Assembly: GCF_047495875.1 (NCBI RefSeq)
Contig: NC_092471.1
Location: forward strand, 8,267,001 to 8,331,000
Source of the DNA: Pithys albifrons albifrons
Taxonomy: Eukaryota > Chordata > Aves > Passeriformes > Thamnophilidae
Direction of reading: 5' to 3'
Length of the DNA stretch: 64,000 bases
Under the pieces are notes generated by a model that saw only the letters and a list, made by a program, of their open reading frames with translations, did no database searches and was not told the DNA's origin. This document shows positions 47,692-60,600 of this stretch, piece after piece. Each line of letters opens with the position of its first letter. Positions within the stretch are counted from its first letter, which is position 1. Position numbers and translations under genes: made by a program.

Positions 47692-50138
47692 ATTTTACCC
47701 TCATTTATTCTGCAAATCATCTGTCTCTAAAGAATGATTTCTACAGCTGGAGGACTCTTGCACCCTCCTGAAATTCAGAGTAGTGATGAGGTTGCATGCT
47801 GTTTACAGTGCACAGTCTCTTTAACCACAACATCTGTCCTAGGGGTATGGGGCACTGGCTGAGCTGTGAGACTGAGGGAGAAGGAGGAGAAGGCAAAGCA
47901 GCTTGAATGGTCCTAAGGAGAAGTTAGTGCTCAGCTCCAGGAGTGCTAGATGCATCTTGGAGATCCTGCCTAACCTTGAAACCTGCTAATTAGAGTGCAT
48001 TTTGCAGAGGTTATTAATGCTTGTCCAAAATCCAAGTGTCATAAAATAGAGCTTGCTTGATCCTGGACTAGTGACTGCTCCCTATTGCTCCTCCCCATAT
48101 TAAGTTAAATTATAGAGAAGTGTGGGGAACACCCTGCAGTAAGAGTAAATGTGATTTCTCTGTCATGACAGCCTCCTGGGAGGCAAGGACAGCAGTTTCC
48201 CTTCTTTACTAGCCATTTCACATTAATTTTTGAGATTAATGTTTCTGTTTCTGTTAAAAGTAGATAGGATCTGTACCATCATCCCTAGAGTAAATAAGTT
48301 GTGAATTTATAGGTTTTTTTCTTACTTCCTAAAGCCACGAAGACAGCTCTGCAGTGACACTTGCTTATTGCAGTCTAGTGCTGCTTTCTTGCTCTGAAAC
48401 AAATTATTTTGACTTAATTCCCTTTTCCCCAAGTGCTTCTAAACAAGATTACAGAAACCAGAGGATAGATAGAAAACAGTTTTCTTTTATCAGTAGCTCT
48501 TTCTAGTAACAGGTAAGTTACTGAAATTCCTGGGGTTTAAGATACTTTAAAAACATAATTACAATGTTTAGGTACGGTTTGTAGTTTCAATTGTTTTGTT
48601 TCTTTTTAATAAAGCATTCATTGATACATTTCTGTGTGTTTATCATCTGGGCTGTAGTCACTGCTGGGATTTCAACCCTGACTGTGCCATTGAGAGCTCT
48701 GTTTATTTTCAAACTGATAAAGCAGTCTGCAAAACTGCTTGACCACAGCTGTACCTTCTAAAAGGTTGCACGAAACCCACCCTCCCATAATTAATTGCTG
48801 AAACTCCCTATTGTCCAGCTTGCCAGGGATCAGCACTATCATGCCAGGTATTTGGCTTGCAAGAGCTTGTTTGCTGTCGTTGAATAAGCAGTGACTGTAC
48901 TGTGATTTAATTTAGGGATCTGGTTGATTCCCTAACCTGGGTGTGAGGGAAGTTTAACAGACTGAGTAATGCTTCTTGCTGTATCGTGGCATGCTGAATA
49001 TCAGTTGCTTTACCTGCTAAGCAAAGGCACTACCCGAGAGTGGAGCCTGGAGGTACTGGGGGGATGGAGATGGGTCTGGGGTGTGTGAGCATTGAAGGGC
49101 TCTAGCCACATGCTGTGGACCAGGGCACAGGCTGAGGTCTGCAGCTCACCCCTGTAAGAAATTTTCTGCTGAATATTGGGAAATCAAGAGACACACGCTT
49201 AAAGCATGTTGTGGGTAACGTGCAGGTCTCAGCAAGTAGGTCCCAGTCACTTCTGGGTAAGAAAATTCGCACTGATTCAGCCTTGTAATCCTCCTCCATC
49301 CTCACTTAAGCTGGCAGGGAACCTACGATCTTTCCCCACTGTTGCTTTGAGAGTCCCCTCATAAAAAGAGGGATGCTGAGTTTTTCAAAGGGTGGTAAGA
49401 GATGGGTCCTTTATTGAAGATTTGTATGGTTAAGATACAGAATAAGCAGAAAAAAGTGTTTAATGCTCCTCTTTAGGGAACTACACAAGAATAAGGATTA
49501 CTCTCAGCATAATAGTTTCCTGAGGTGCTAACATGACTTTTCTGTGCCTGAGCCAGGAATTTAAATGAAGCTCTCTGAGTTTCAGTCCATTAGCTGTTAC
49601 CTGACCCCAACCCTCTTCTCTTTTACCTTCTTGCACTTAAGTTTAAATTATCTCTGTTATTTGCTTTTGCAAGTTCCAAGCAAATGAGTGTACAGCTCTT
49701 CCTTTCCTGAGAAGTCTTGAAAGGATCACCAGTTCCACTTTGTACTAGCTAGGTAATGATACTATTGCTATTTTGTTTCCACTGATACGGACAAACTATT
49801 GAATTCAAAAGTTAGTTAAACCAGTCTAGTGGGTTATAATCTCAAATACTCTCTAATCCTGGGGTAGTTACTTTGCTAAAACCAGAAGTGTGCCAAAACG
49901 TAACATTAGGAGGAGTGTTTGTCAAAGAGGCTTTTAAGGACTGATTCATTGATGCCTTGAGCAGTATTTTATCTGTGTTTCTATTGTGCCTTGCAGATGA
50001 CAAGTAGTCTGCAGAGATACATAGTAGATTTGGAGCACCAAGGCGGTCTGTGTGCTGTAGCTGCAAGTCTGAAGCATGATGGGGTTGTGTGAGTGTAGGT
50101 GACCTCCTCTGAGAAAGTGAGCACTGCCTCTGCTTTGA

Positions 50139-50157
50139 CCATCCATCCATCCATCCA
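50139..50157. repeat. (CCAT)n microsatellite
   Basis: Four full CCAT units and a partial fifth. Confidence 0.8.
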
Positions 50158-53100
50158 ATCCACTTGTCTTTCTTATCAGGAGCCTTCAAATAACGTAAGA
50201 TCTGCAGAAATCTTTCAGTGCTTCTCCCTTCCATTTGAGTCCCAAACAAGTTTTATGTTTCTGTTGCTTTAGCCTCCTCCTAGTAATTGCTAGGACATGA
50301 GATAAACTGAGCATAATCTACTGTACTTCAGAATTCCATCTCACTCCTTAATGTGCATCAGAGGCAGCTCTGGCTCATAGGATGGAGATATGTTGGAGGA
50401 GATTTCATTGAGGACTGGGAAAGCTTTTTGCTTTTTGTTTCCCTTCTGTGGGCAACTGGAGTGGAAGCATTTGTGTTTCTCTGACTTGTGCTTCCGCTAC
50501 AGCCTTTGGGCAATTTGGTGTCATGTGGACAAGCATCCTCAGCTGCTTGCTCTCTGTTTTCTCTGTCTGTGAGACAGAGGGATTTGTGTTCTTGAATCCC
50601 TACAAATTTCAGTGTTATATCCCCAGCTTTCGGTATTCTGGATGCTGCCCTGGGGAACATGGCTCTGCTTGCTTTTGTCAAGGAGCTGATTCCTGTTTGA
50701 TGCTATGAGAATTTGATGCTGATTTTGGGTTTTCTCTGGGCTCTGGCTATAGCTCTGTTCTGGGTCAGGATGCTGAACACACTGACCATTATCCAGGCCT
50801 GGTTGCACTCCAAAAAGCTTCCTTGGCTGTGCAGGGAGTCAAAGGCATATAAATTGGCTGATGGGTCAGCAGTTGTTTTTACTAAGGATTTAAGATGGTT
50901 GAAACTGGAGAATCTGGTTATGTCTTGAAGGAAGAGAATGCACTTTGACAACCATGCAAATCAGATTGTCCAGGCTGTCGATGGATGCTGGGGCAGCAGT
51001 TAAGGTCTAAGCAGAAGGCATGGAAATACTGGTTTGCTGCAATTGTTGCCATACTGTAGGAGTAGCCCTGCCTCTGTGCAGCTCAGATCCCTACTGGGCA
51101 TCTACCCAAATGCTGCTCAGAAAAATATCTGGCATTGTTCTACACAGGTCTAGCTAGGAGAAATTGAGTTTCTAACCTGGACCTGTTGGAGGAAGGTACA
51201 TGTCTAGAGGTGGATACAATGGAGGCACACCTCCAGATCCTGAGAGAGCCTCTGTCAAGCTAAGTGCATGTGTCTCTGCTCCTGATGGGTTTGGCACATT
51301 TGTCCTCTGCAGCAGCAGTGAGTCGTGCAGCAACTTAAGCAAAGTCTCACAGTCCACTCCCAGGTGAACATAAACATAGCAGGGAGCCTGCCTCTCTACC
51401 AGCATGACAATTTCAGGGATTTCGAAGTACATAAAGCAAAATCAGCTTAATGGGACTTTTGTTGATTTAGAGGTACTTCAAAAACAGCAGCTGGAGGTAA
51501 TCTCTGTATTGGACTGGGATGGAGTGAGCTGTAAGGCGCCTGTGCAGTGGGAATCGCTATCTGCAGTCCTGTGTCCTTTCCCAGTGATGCAGCTGGTGGG
51601 CTACACAGCCAGCATGGATCAGTCAGAGGGTATATTGTATGTAAAGGCAGAAGCTTGAGGGAGCTGGAGAACTGAAAGGTGGAAGGTAGTAAATTCAAAT
51701 AGCCAGGAGATGTTAAAGAAATTCAGGATTAAAATTGGATTTGTGTGTACTTGTTTTTGGCCTGTTGAGGTGAGGTTTTTGATGCTTTGCATGGCTGAGA
51801 AAAGCTGGATTAAGAATGAAATAAAGCTGAGTTTGTCTAATGGCTTTGCAAGTGTTAGAGTGCAATCATGTTCAAGAGTTGAAACATTGAAGACCTTGAG
51901 AGCAGAGCTGTAGATTTATTGCTGTTGAGCCTGGGCAGGGTGGAGAACTTCATTGAAGGGAAGAACAACAGATGAGAGATGGAACCACTTAGCTCAATTT
52001 AGCACCACAAAGAAATACCTGCTCAAAGCTTTATGTGCCCCTTTCCTCCTAAGGCAGGGGAAACAGCTGAGTCCATAGGAATACTGCAGTGTCTGTGTGC
52101 AGAGTACCAAGTTCATGCAAAGAGCAACACCAAAGTAATTTCCTGAGGACAGTGGTCTGCAGCAGCATCATGCTGTTGGTAAGTGGTGAGATACCATTGT
52201 GGTGCAGTGTCTGTGGATGGGGGTAGCATCTCCTAATCACTGCTCTTACCAAGACACCTATCACTATGTGGAAAGACAAAGTGTGGTGAAGGTCTGGTTA
52301 CAGCCAGTGCCTCTGACCAGTGGCTTTCTGGAATGTAATTGCCAATTAGAAGTTTATGTGCCTCCAGCAGCCTGGAGTTTTCTAATAATCACATATAAGG
52401 TGTGGATGCTGTCATGTAGGAATTTGATGAGCAAAACATTGTGATGAGCATTTGATGAGCGCACAAACTGATTATTAGCAGGAGAGGATGGATTGCATGA
52501 TAGGTTTTCATTTACAGGCCATCAATCCCTAAACTTCCCTGTCTTCCCCACCAAAGCATTGGAAACCGTTTATCTCGAGGACTCATCAGACCAAGTCTGT
52601 GCACCACAAGCTTTTATGTCCTCCTCTTGCTGTCAGGTTTGGAGATGCTGTCTATAAAATCCCAAAGGTTTTGCTTAGACTGGACCAGAAAAAGAAGCTG
52701 GCAGAGCTGATGATGATGGGGACCAGGTTGTGTATCTGTGCCCTTTCCTGCCTGTAAACATTTCCAAAGGCAGCATAAGCCTATGCCTGTGCCTGTGCAG
52801 GAGGGTTCCTGCAGTGTCTGGAGATCACCACAGCATCCTCTGCAGCTTCCCAGTCACCTGGGAAAGGATGTAAAGAAGACTTGGGCTTGCAGTTCTTGCC
52901 AGTGACTTGCTTTCCTCACTTTTTGCCCCAGGGGTGGCTGCTCTGGACTGGGCTGAAAGCTCTGGAGCTTACACAGCTGTGCTGAGATGGTCACAATGCT
53001 GCTGACTCTGTGGAGGGTGCCTTTGCAGCAGAGGGGGCTAGAAATGACTTTGTCGTGTTTCACACATCTTTCAAAATGGGCTGGGGAGGGTGAAGTGAGG

Positions 53101-56100
53101 AGTGCAGATGGCCACCCCATTCTCTGAGGTGACTTTTGGCAGCCACCAGCCCTACCTGCAAAACGGGGATGAAAAGGAGGATGAGGTGAGCCACAGGAAG
53201 CCTGGGGCCTGGATCCTGTATCAGCTGGATCACCAGGATTCCCTCCAAATTGGCTGGACAGCTGCGTCAGTGCCCAACCCTAGGGGCTTTGGCACTTGCT
53301 GTGGGTTGTGGGGGTGACCAAGCGACTGGCTGTCCTATTTGTTATTCCTAAAGCAAGACTGATATATTCTGTGTTAGTGGCCAGAGATATGTGGAGTTTG
53401 AGTATTTTTAATTAGCTAATGCTGACTGACTTGCCTTCTGACGCTGGAGCCTTTGTCATGAAAAGGCAACAAAACCACAAGTTCCTGAAACGGGGAATAC
53501 ATGCAGGGTGAGTCACTGTTGCAGACTAGGTCTGGCTCACTTTTTTTTTTATTGGGTGGAAAAAGGACATATTAATATCTTTTTGTTGACACTTTAATGT
53601 GTCTCTGCATTTGCCTATTTAAGTAAACAAGTTGATGTTGTTAATCAGTCATTTGTAGAGATGTTAAAGCATGGCAGGCCTGGGAGGGATGGAGCACTCA
53701 GTACTCAAACTAACACAGACCTGCTAAAAGATCAAATTCTTCCATTTGGATCAGCAACAAATTCCAGCTCTGTTTCTGTTGGAAGTGTTCAAGTAGCTGT
53801 CAGGAAATATTTGGTTGTCATGTGCTTTCAAATTGGAATTAATCCTCTAAATTTCAAGATGTGTAAATATCTGAATGCCCCCCTCCATCAATTTTCACTT
53901 AGTCTCTATGTAGGATGCAGCTCCCAGGGCTTTCCCTCTTGAGGAATAGTCTTGGGGACTCCTTTCTCTGTGCTTGAGTGTTTTTAAGTTGCTCTCTGAG
54001 CAGTTAATCCACCCAAATATCCTGGTTAGCTTCTGGCACTTGCGCTGGAAGTGCTGAGCACTGCAGAGGAGTCATACCCCCAGTGACAGCCCCTGTGATG
54101 GCGTGTCCCCAGGTGGCTTACAGCTGTCAAAACATGGGCTGGGACAGCTTTCCTTGGCCTGCCGGTGTTGCAGCTCTGTCTGGAGAGCAAATAAACTAAC
54201 CCCAATTTGGTGACTGCAGCGTGTAAAATCTGTTTGCACAGAAACTTTATACAGCCCCTCTTGGGGAAGGGAGTTGATATTCCAAAGGCTGAGATGCACA
54301 TAAGGCAGCTCTGATCTGTATCACATGTGGAGTTTTTGGAGGACAGGAACAGGCTGCACTATCTGCCAGCCACGCTCTGGGTTGGTGCTTTTGTGTATCT
54401 GTGTGTTACAGAGCCACCTTTGCTTTTCTTCTGTGTGGTGAGCGATAAAGGCAGAAGCAAAAGGGATCTGGAGCAAGACTCTCTTTGTGTATATTGACCC
54501 AGGGACCATCAGCCACCAGACTGAAAGAAGTGTGAGATCACTATTTCACTTGTGTCTCCTCTTTTCCCCTTGTTCTCTCTTCCTCTAAAATGTTAAATGT
54601 GAGCTGGTCTCTGGCTGTCATTGCAAGCCCTGCAGAGGCTTTGCTCACAGCAGGAGCGTGACGTGGTGAGGCGTGAGCAGAGTGGTGTGTCCCACTGGGC
54701 TTCGAGTGAGGCAGCTGATGTGTGATCCCTATGCCACTGTGATAAAAGGGCTTTTTATGTTCCAGAAGACAAAGCCTCTTGTTTAAAAATGCAACTGAAT
54801 GAAAACCACGATTCTGAATGCCCTAGACTCAGCTATTAAAAACAAACAAACATACCACCCCCAAAAAAAAAAAGAAAAGAAAAGCTCCCCTTCCCCTCAG
54901 CCCAGTGTGCCACTGATGTTGTAATGGCTCCATTGCAGCAAAGCTCTACACAATTGCTTTGGGCGCTTGTAACTTTGTGGCTCACTAACCTTTTCATAGA
55001 CTGTTTTGTTATAACATTCTTTTCCTCTTCCAGACAGCCCTAACAAGGTCAGGTGTCTGCTTTTTCTCTGTTGGTTCAAATTCTCCCTCCATTCTCTCAA
55101 GCAGAGAAACAGAAGGAAGAAGCAATAAGAAATCTGAGAGGTGGACTTGTTTTATGGACTGACTGAGCTGAACAGCCTAGGGAGTGGAAGGGAAATTTTA
55201 TTTTAAGTGAAGACACACACAAACAACTGCAGGACACCTGCAGAGTGTGATACTTTCCCGATAAAGTCAAACAGACCAGCCTTTTTAAAAACTCTTGGTT
55301 TACAGTGGTGTTTGCTGCTTTTTTGTTGTTAGAGATACTCAGCAAATTAAATTCCAATTAAGTGGTTAGATACTGATGCTTTGGGAAATCTCTTTTTTGA
55401 GGGAAATCCTCATGGTTTGAAAGTGAATTGGTACAAATTAGGATTAGGAAGAAGGCAGAACTTGTGGAGGAGGGTTGGCTGAATTTTCAGGCTATAGTTC
55501 AGCCTCTCCTGGCAGCTGATGCCACCTGTGTGCATGGCCAAAACTGGCTTCATTCTTGGTAGTGTTTCCCTGAGTGTTTCTGCCAGTTGTGAAATCCACC
55601 TTCTATATCATGCAACAAGCCTGCTCAGAGCTGATTTTCTTGCTGAGCAACTCCTTTATCCCCTGGAAATGGCAGTCAGATTCTGGGGCTGGGGCCACTG
55701 GGGCACTGGTACGAGTGCTGCAGGGAAGAGGCTGCTCCAGAAATGGGAATAATTCCCAGACTGGACATTGAGCAAGACAGGCAGTGCTGCCCACAGCATT
55801 CCTGCATCTTGCAAGGACCTGAATGGTAGTGTGTTCTTGGTCAAGTATCCTAACTTGCACTCTGTGGAAGAGTATAAAAATTAACTATGGTGCTTTTATT
55901 TTTTTTTTAACTATTTTCCGTCTGATGAAGCTTTGCTGCAGTTGTTCCCTTGCCCTGTTCTTTCCTTGACCTTGGTAATGAAGTTGGTTGTCTTAATGTT
56001 GGTGGCTTTTACTGACTGTTCAACATCTTGATGTGTCTGCTGGCAGCTCTGCAGATGCTGAGAGGTGGGGTCTGATGTGCTTTCCTTCATGTCTCTGCAG

Positions 56101-57612
56101 TGATGCAACTTCTTGTTGACTTTCTCTGCTGCTAGCACCTATCCACTTTCCCAGGGTGCCAGACCTGCCCATTGCTCTCATCTCTAACAATTTCATTCTT
56201 TCCAGACTGAGTGGAGTGTTACAGAAAATGAATATTTACAGCTACAGGCAAACTTGTGTTCTTAAGTTCACCAGTACTTGTGAAGGCAGCTGGGAGCCTC
56301 AGACAAAAGAGGGTTTCTAATCAGAGTACAAGCTTTTGTGAACCTGAGCCTCTTGTCGCTTGAGCCTCAAGCCAGAGCCTGTTCAAGATTCTGCCTTCTG
56401 ACAGTCCATAAAACTCAATCCAGCCCTCAAGTTTTTGCTTACAAAGGAGGAGGCAGCTGTGTCTGTTCCCATAGGCAGAGGAGGAACCTTTTGTTTTCCA
56501 ACTTCAGGGATTGTAACTAACAAAATGGGAGCTGGAAAAACTTGGGGATGCAAATCTCATTTGAAGTTTCACCAAGTCTTCCCAAATACCTATTTGTACA
56601 GACCCTGAGAAGATCTAGCTAGCAGAGGTGCTATAATGTGCTTATTAGAGCCTGTCTTTTTGTTCACTCGCAGGGATTGCCCTGTGTGCATTGATGCATC
56701 AATCACTGGTCTCTTGAGGTTGTGTCAGCCCAAGTGCTAACAGGACATCTTATGTTTTGTCACAAATGTTGTGGGAAGGGGACATGAGCAGGTGACTGGC
56801 TTTCTCCCATCCCTATGATGACACCTCCTATCCAGGCTGGCTGGGTGGCACTAGTTAGTGCTTGGAAAGGAGGATGATAGCAGATGGGTGGAGGAACTCA
56901 ATGCTTCATCCTCTCTGTTTCTTAAACACCAAGCAGATCTGATCAAAGCGGAGTTTCTGTGTACTTGGGGTTTCAGCGTGACTGATGCCTGCTGTTCTGT
57001 GCTTGCTCACAGTGCTCCTTGCTCAGGAGGTTGAGGGCATCAGTCAGTGGCTGTTCAACAGCTTGTTCTTTACATAGTTTTTTGGGAGACTGGCCCTGCA
57101 GGTTTTTATTCAAACAGCTTTCTTCTAGAAAAGCAAACTTTTCTTTTTGCAAACAGTATCAAGTTTTTTTTGCCAAAAGACCTTTTCCAGGTACTGTTCA
57201 GATTCTTTTGATAGCTGTGTGGCAAACAGGCAAGCAGAATGTTCAGTATCTCTTGCATTAATATTTTAACTTTGAATTCTGAATTTGTTCAAAGTTTTGG
57301 AAAACCCCTGGAGATGTGAGCTTTTCTGACCTAGAGAATGCACTGGCAGCAGGTGCCTTAATGTGTGCAGAACAGCATAGCCGTAAAATAATACACAGAG
57401 CTAAATATTAACAAGGCTATTGGGATTTTTGACTTGTTAAAGAGTGTATTTCCCACCTCTGAGTTTCACACATCTGTTTTCTTAGTGGAAAGATAAATGT
57501 GGTTCTGAGAACTGTAGTGACATTGGTACTGATTGTTGCTATGCTGCTGTTTGAAACCGAAATGTTACTGAAATGCAGGCTGTTTTCACAGTGTTCTTTT
57601 TTTTCTCTCTAG

Positions 57613-57699
57613 GTACTCCCTAAATTAATGAGATGGCCAACACCATGCAAATCTCCAAAGACGAGCTGGAGGAACTCAAGGAGGCTTTTGCCAAAGTTG
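57613..57699 (+). other. PLS3: PLS3 exon 2 (start-codon exon)
   Basis: The acceptor is a long T/C tract ending in CTCTCTAG (AG at 57611-57612). The donor is GTTG then GTAAGTCAA (GT at 57700-57701). The exon is 87 bases, with 20 of 5'UTR and 67 coding. An in-frame TAA at 57621-57623 closes the frame upstream, so the coding start must lie in this exon. An out-of-frame ATG at 57628 precedes the start by five bases. Confidence 0.92.
57633..57699 (+). CDS. PLS3: Plastin-3 (T-plastin), N-terminal coding part
   Basis: Plastin-3 cross-links actin filaments in the cytoplasm. The full protein is about 630 residues, with an N-terminal pair of calcium-binding EF-hands and four calponin-homology domains in two actin-binding modules. 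Only codons 1-22 and one base are here, giving a peptide that starts MANTMQISKDELEELK and ends AFAKV. This is the lead-in and first helix of EF-hand 1; the next exon should open with an Asp codon whose first base is the final G. ISKDEL..LKEAFAKV matches T-plastin better than I-plastin (ISREELEELQEAFNK) or L-plastin (MMELREAFAKV). The start is chosen because the ATG has G at -3 and G at +4 and follows an in-frame stop. No later PLS3 exon was found before 64000, so the gene is cut by the window edge. Confidence 0.92.
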
Positions 57700-60600
57700 G
57701 TAAGTCAAAGTATGGAGGGCACCTTGTTCCTGACTGCTGTACATTTGAAGTGAATTTTTCCCACTCGTGTGAACAGCAGTGGCAGCAGTATGTAGGCATT
57801 CTGCTGCTCTCCTGAACGTCTCAGTGCCAAGGAGTCCCTTGGCAGCCTTGTTGCTTCTGGCTTGTCACTTCCAGCCAAGGAGCACAAAAGCTGGGACACG
57901 GGCAGTCTGACTGTAAGTGAGCACTGGCAGACAGCCTTGCACTGTTGCTCCAGGGTGGGCTTTGTTGCTTCCTGATGGCAGAAAAATTATCCAAACAGGT
58001 ATTGCATTGCTTTGGCCTGGTCAACGCTTCAGGGCTTGCACAGTGCTTGGTTCTGGTGATGCTGGTTTTGGCAGGTTGGCTGAGCCAAGCAGCTGGCAAA
58101 CATAGGTGCTATGTTTCTGGTTTGTACAGGTGCATTTGAGGCCCTTGTAGGCAAAACCAAATTATGTCTGTTTACCTGGTCATTATGGAGCAACTTGTGG
58201 TGATCATAATGCTTTGTGGCTGAACACACCTGCATTGCCCTCTGGTGGCTCCATCTCTGCTCTGGTGCTCACCTCCTTCAGCCCTCTGTGCTCCAGGGGC
58301 TGCACAGCCCCAGCTACCCCCCTGCCTCCCAACTTTCCCCCTACACTGGCATCACAGAAGCCTCTGACAGGCTGCTTCAGGAAGATGAAATGGGCAAAAC
58401 ACTGACATCATGGAAAAAAATTGTTTTCTGTTGGTTTGGTTTCCTGATACGGCTTACTGGGAGAGAGTTGGTAGGGAGGGGTTGGATGGGAGCTGGAGCA
58501 CAGCCGTGGGGACTGAGGTCAGCGTGTGCAGCTGGGGAACCACACCCAGGACTGGCACTGGCTGTGAGCGAATTGAACAAGTAGTCAGAGCCAGTGTTTT
58601 GTTTTCCTGACTGGACATGGGCATCGCTTGAGCACTGGTTATAAATACAGAATCACAGTTGCCTCTTATCTGCATCAGCGGTTACCACCCTGGAGAAGGG
58701 TGGCTGTGAAAACTCTCGCTTGCTCAAAATTTGCAGTCTGCAGAGAAAAATGTTGATTTCAAAGGCAACTGATTCTCATGGAGCAGTATTCCCTGCTGGA
58801 ACTTGAAGCAAGTTCCATTTTAGGGAGTTCCCTCTCCTGTCTTGTTCTTCCTAAGGTTTTTCCAGCAGGTGGAAGTGAGCTGCCACAGAGCAAAACAAGT
58901 GACTGTAGCATTTCTCTCTGCCTAATGTGTCTGAGTGCAGGCCTCAATAAGGCTGGGATGTAGGCACCCTGTTCTGTCCTTGGATACATTTAAAATTATT
59001 AACCTCCCTGGAACGTGGTGGCTTTTTGTCATTAGTGTGTGGGAAGTTACTGAGATTAGATTGGCTGTCTGCCTTTGACATGTAGAAACCAAAATTCAAA
59101 TGCTGATTTGTGTTAGCAAACCAGCTCACCCTGCTCAGAAGGTGTGTCCCTGTTTAGTTTTAAATTACAAAGGCAGTGTCAAAACTTAGCTGTTAATGAG
59201 AACTGCAATAATTAACCTGGACATACCCACAAGTGAGATGGGATCTACTAGTTCTTTTCATCTGCCTTTTAGTTTGTGTGCTTCAGGCACGGTGCAGCCC
59301 ACAAGCATGTGCAACATACCTGTCATGAGTGTCTTTAATGCTCTCATTCCCTTTATTCTTGCCTAAAGGAGCCATATTTGCTTTGGGATACAGAACTGGT
59401 CGCTAGTTGTTTGACTGACTTTCACTGTGAACTTCTAATGTCATCTCTAGTGAATATGAACAAAAGCTGGAATAAGACTGCTATGTGAAATGAGGTCTGT
59501 TTTTCATCTCCTAGCTACCTGGAAGACTTGGAATGCATCTGAGAAGCATGGTTATAGCAAAACTCAGCTGGTTGGCTTCCGGGATGTTGTAAAGAAGATG
59601 CAGGGAGGAGGGAATGTTTCACATGGTGATTTCTTCTCACCAAGATGGGCCTTGCTCTCATCCACAGCTTCCTGGAGACATGCTATGAAGCACAGGGCAA
59701 GTTGCTGCTTGGGATGTGTAGGTTGATGGGACTTTTGAGGTGTGTGTTTGACCAGCTTTTCTGTATGCAGCTGGACTGGATCAAGACATCTGGTGGTGCT
59801 GGAAGGCAGTAAGGGGTGTGATTATGTACTCTGTCACCACTTGCCTTCCATGCCATGCAGCTGGTGTGCTGTTCTCTGACAGCCAGCAAAATGTGTGGGT
59901 CCTATAGACACCTAGTGGTTAAAATAGCAGTCCGCAGGTGAGAAACCACTGTTGAGGTTCATCACTAAAGTCAGCTATAGTGCAGGCAAGCAGCTTCCAG
60001 CATCCTACAGCCAGAGATTTGTATTGGATGTGATCCAAGTGATAAACAGCAGTGGGGGGGGGAAAAGCATTGTAATGTCTGAAAACAGCAAGTGGGTCAT
60101 TGGAACTGTCTAAGCTTTGAGTGACCCACAGGTTAGTGGAAGAAGAGCAGGTTGCTCCAGATCTCAGTGGAGCTCTGGACTTTTTCTGCAGAACAGGGGT
60201 GTGTGTACCTGGCCAAACAGTGGCATTTCGGAGGGGAGGCATTGCAGAACGAAATCTGCAAACTTGTTCTGTTTATTTGTCTTCCTTCTCCCTGTTTCTA
60301 AGATAAGCAGAGATAAGCATCTTTTCTGGAAACATGAAGTACTCAAAAATCAAAACCCAGCTGAACACTTTGTTCAGTGCTCCTAGGTGGCAAAACAATG
60401 CTCTGTAATGTTCGCCTGAGGCAAATGGGGATCTGTGATCCTGCTAGTGTGTCCTGCTGAGCATATATCCTTAAAAGGAAACTGTGTGGGTTACTTTCCC
60501 CTCTTGCATCCTGTTATTTAAGCTATTTTAAGTACTTGTCCTCAGGAGGAAGCTGAGCCAGAGCTTGAAGCAGCTTTTGGGATTCGCTGTGGCTTTGCTG

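Larger units (their letters stand above)
46749..57612 (+). other. PLS3: PLS3 intron before the start-codon exon
   Basis: A 10.9 kb intron for transcripts from the internal promoter, bounded by GTAAGG (46749) and TTTTTTTTCTCTCTAG (AG at 57611-57612). No coding exon was recognised. It contains the U2 fragment at 47648-47691 and a short CCAT repeat at 50139-50157. Confidence 0.6.
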
